Below are positions 5,363 to 5,710 of a stretch of DNA of 5,710 bases, piece after piece. The stretch's first letter is position 1. The number at the start of each line of letters is the position of its first letter. The notes under the pieces were generated by a model. It saw only the letters and a list, made by a program, of their open reading frames with translations, had not been told where the DNA came from and searched no databases. Origin of the DNA: Actinomycetota bacterium. Its GTDB lineage: Bacteria > Actinomycetota > Thermoleophilia > Gaiellales > Gaiellaceae. Position numbers and translations under genes: made by a program. The DNA lies in NCBI GenBank assembly GCA_003136795.1, contig PLDP01000194.1:12681-18390 (forward strand), given 5' to 3'.

Positions 5363-5368
5363 AGCCTA
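5363..5368 (-). promoter_or_regulatory. Candidate -10 element (TAGGCT) before the HD-domain gene
   Basis: On the minus strand the TAG stop of the upstream gene begins TAGGCTCC, with the hexamer ending exactly 6 bases before the ATG at 5356. The same layout is seen on the plus strand at 3491-3505. The 9-bp gap (CTCCTCCC just before ATG) contains no purine-rich ribosome binding site, which supports a leaderless reading. No -35 box is evident within the upstream gene. Confidence 0.4.
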
Positions 5369-5710
5369 TCGCCGGGCCCAGATGCGGAAGCCTTCCTCGT
5401 CGCGGCCGTCGCCGATCTCCTCGAGCACGGCGGCGGCCTCCTTGCGACGCCAGCCGAGCGCGCCGCCGAGATCGGCGGCCGTCAGCTCGCCGGCCCGTTC
5501 GAGCACGAGCTGGGCCAGCTCGCGCCGGGCCTCTTCCCGCGAGTGCAGCTTCGCCGGCAACGGCCACTTGCGCTCGACGAGCTCGTGAGCGAGCGCGCCC
5601 CAGGGGCCATCCTGTTCGACGAGGTGCGAGTTCGTGAGCACGAGCGTGTGATGCAGCGACGCGACCGCCTTGTCGACCTCCTTCTTGCCGAGACCGGTCG
5701 CCTCGCGGAG
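5366..5710 (-). CDS. C-terminal part of a probable winged-helix protein (AlkZ/YcaQ-like), 5'-truncated by window edge
   Basis: The frame is open to the right edge, giving 114 visible residues and a TAG stop. The visible part starts with LREATGLGKKEVDKAVASLH, a helix-turn-helix-like stretch, followed by strands around TLVLTNSHLVEQ and the aromatic segment DGPWGALAHELVERKWP. A second helical block (REEARRELAQLVLERAG, then LTAADLGGALGWRRKEAAAV) looks like another winged-helix unit, with a last strand EEGFRIWARR. Tandem winged helices with an EQDxxWGALA-like segment recall, from memory, the AlkZ/YcaQ-related DNA glycosylase group, which would imply DNA repair, but no catalytic residue of that family can be checked in this fragment and a transcription regulator is a fair alternative. 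A GTG at 5641 could be a start but would cut through the first helical unit, so I treat the gene as truncated. It lies 9 bp upstream of the HD gene. Confidence 0.75.
   Translation of the reverse strand, partial: LREATGLGKKEVDKAVASLHHTLVLTNSHLVEQDGPWGALAHELVERKWPLPAKLHSREEARRELAQLVLERAGELTAADLGGALGWRRKEAAAVLEEIGDGRDEEGFRIWARR

Noticed and set aside
5254..5637. Plus-strand open frame at the right end
   Set aside because: It is opposite two supported minus-strand genes and encodes an Arg/Ala/Pro-rich product without domain features.
5366..5641. A complete 91-residue gene starting at GTG 5641
   Set aside because: The frame stays open to the window edge with gene-like sequence (GLGKKEVDKAVASLH) continuing upstream, so a truncated longer gene is more likely.

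Overview
The window is a dense, high-GC stretch of bacterial chromosome (about 70% GC in a hand-counted line) with GC-rich third codon positions, GTG and TTG starts next to ATG, and almost no intergenic space. This, together with a small protein resembling actinobacterial DUF3107, suggests an actinobacterium, perhaps of the Thermoleophilia (Gaiella/Solirubrobacter) type. The taxonomic placement is inference. I see no insertion sequence, phage gene, CRISPR array, tRNA or rRNA.

Plus strand, 1-3712: six genes in one direction. They are the 3'-terminal two thirds of an FtsH-type AAA+ zinc metalloprotease (cut by the left edge), methylmalonyl-CoA epimerase, a DUF3107-like small protein overlapping it by 4 bp, an ECF-type sigma factor, a short and divergent YchF/OLA1-family P-loop protein, and a 69-residue acidic protein of unknown function. 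Gaps are 12, -4, 36, 25 and 9 bp.

Minus strand, 5710-3720: three genes in the opposite direction. They are the C-terminal part of a probable winged-helix (AlkZ/YcaQ-like) protein cut by the right edge, an OB-fold plus HD-domain protein of the YhaM 3'-5' exonuclease type, and an EamA/DMT-family permease that starts at a TTG overlapping the HD gene's stop codon. The two convergent blocks are separated by only 7 bp. A perfect 7-bp hairpin just inside the last plus-strand gene is the best terminator candidate.

Most of the genes are housekeeping or quality-control types: membrane proteolysis, propionyl/methylmalonyl-CoA metabolism, a translation-associated NTPase, RNA or DNA 3'-end trimming and possible DNA repair. 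I see no single pathway joining them and no convincing new defence or biosynthetic system.

The two observations most worth following are these. First, an upstream element beginning TA(G/C)N(C/G)T lies 6-9 bases before four start codons that lack a well-placed Shine-Dalgarno sequence; three copies share TA(G/C)NCTCC, and at three sites the upstream gene's TAG stop forms its first half. It looks like a -10 box for leaderless transcripts. Second, the YchF-like protein has lost the residues thought to give YchF its ATP specificity and catalysis.
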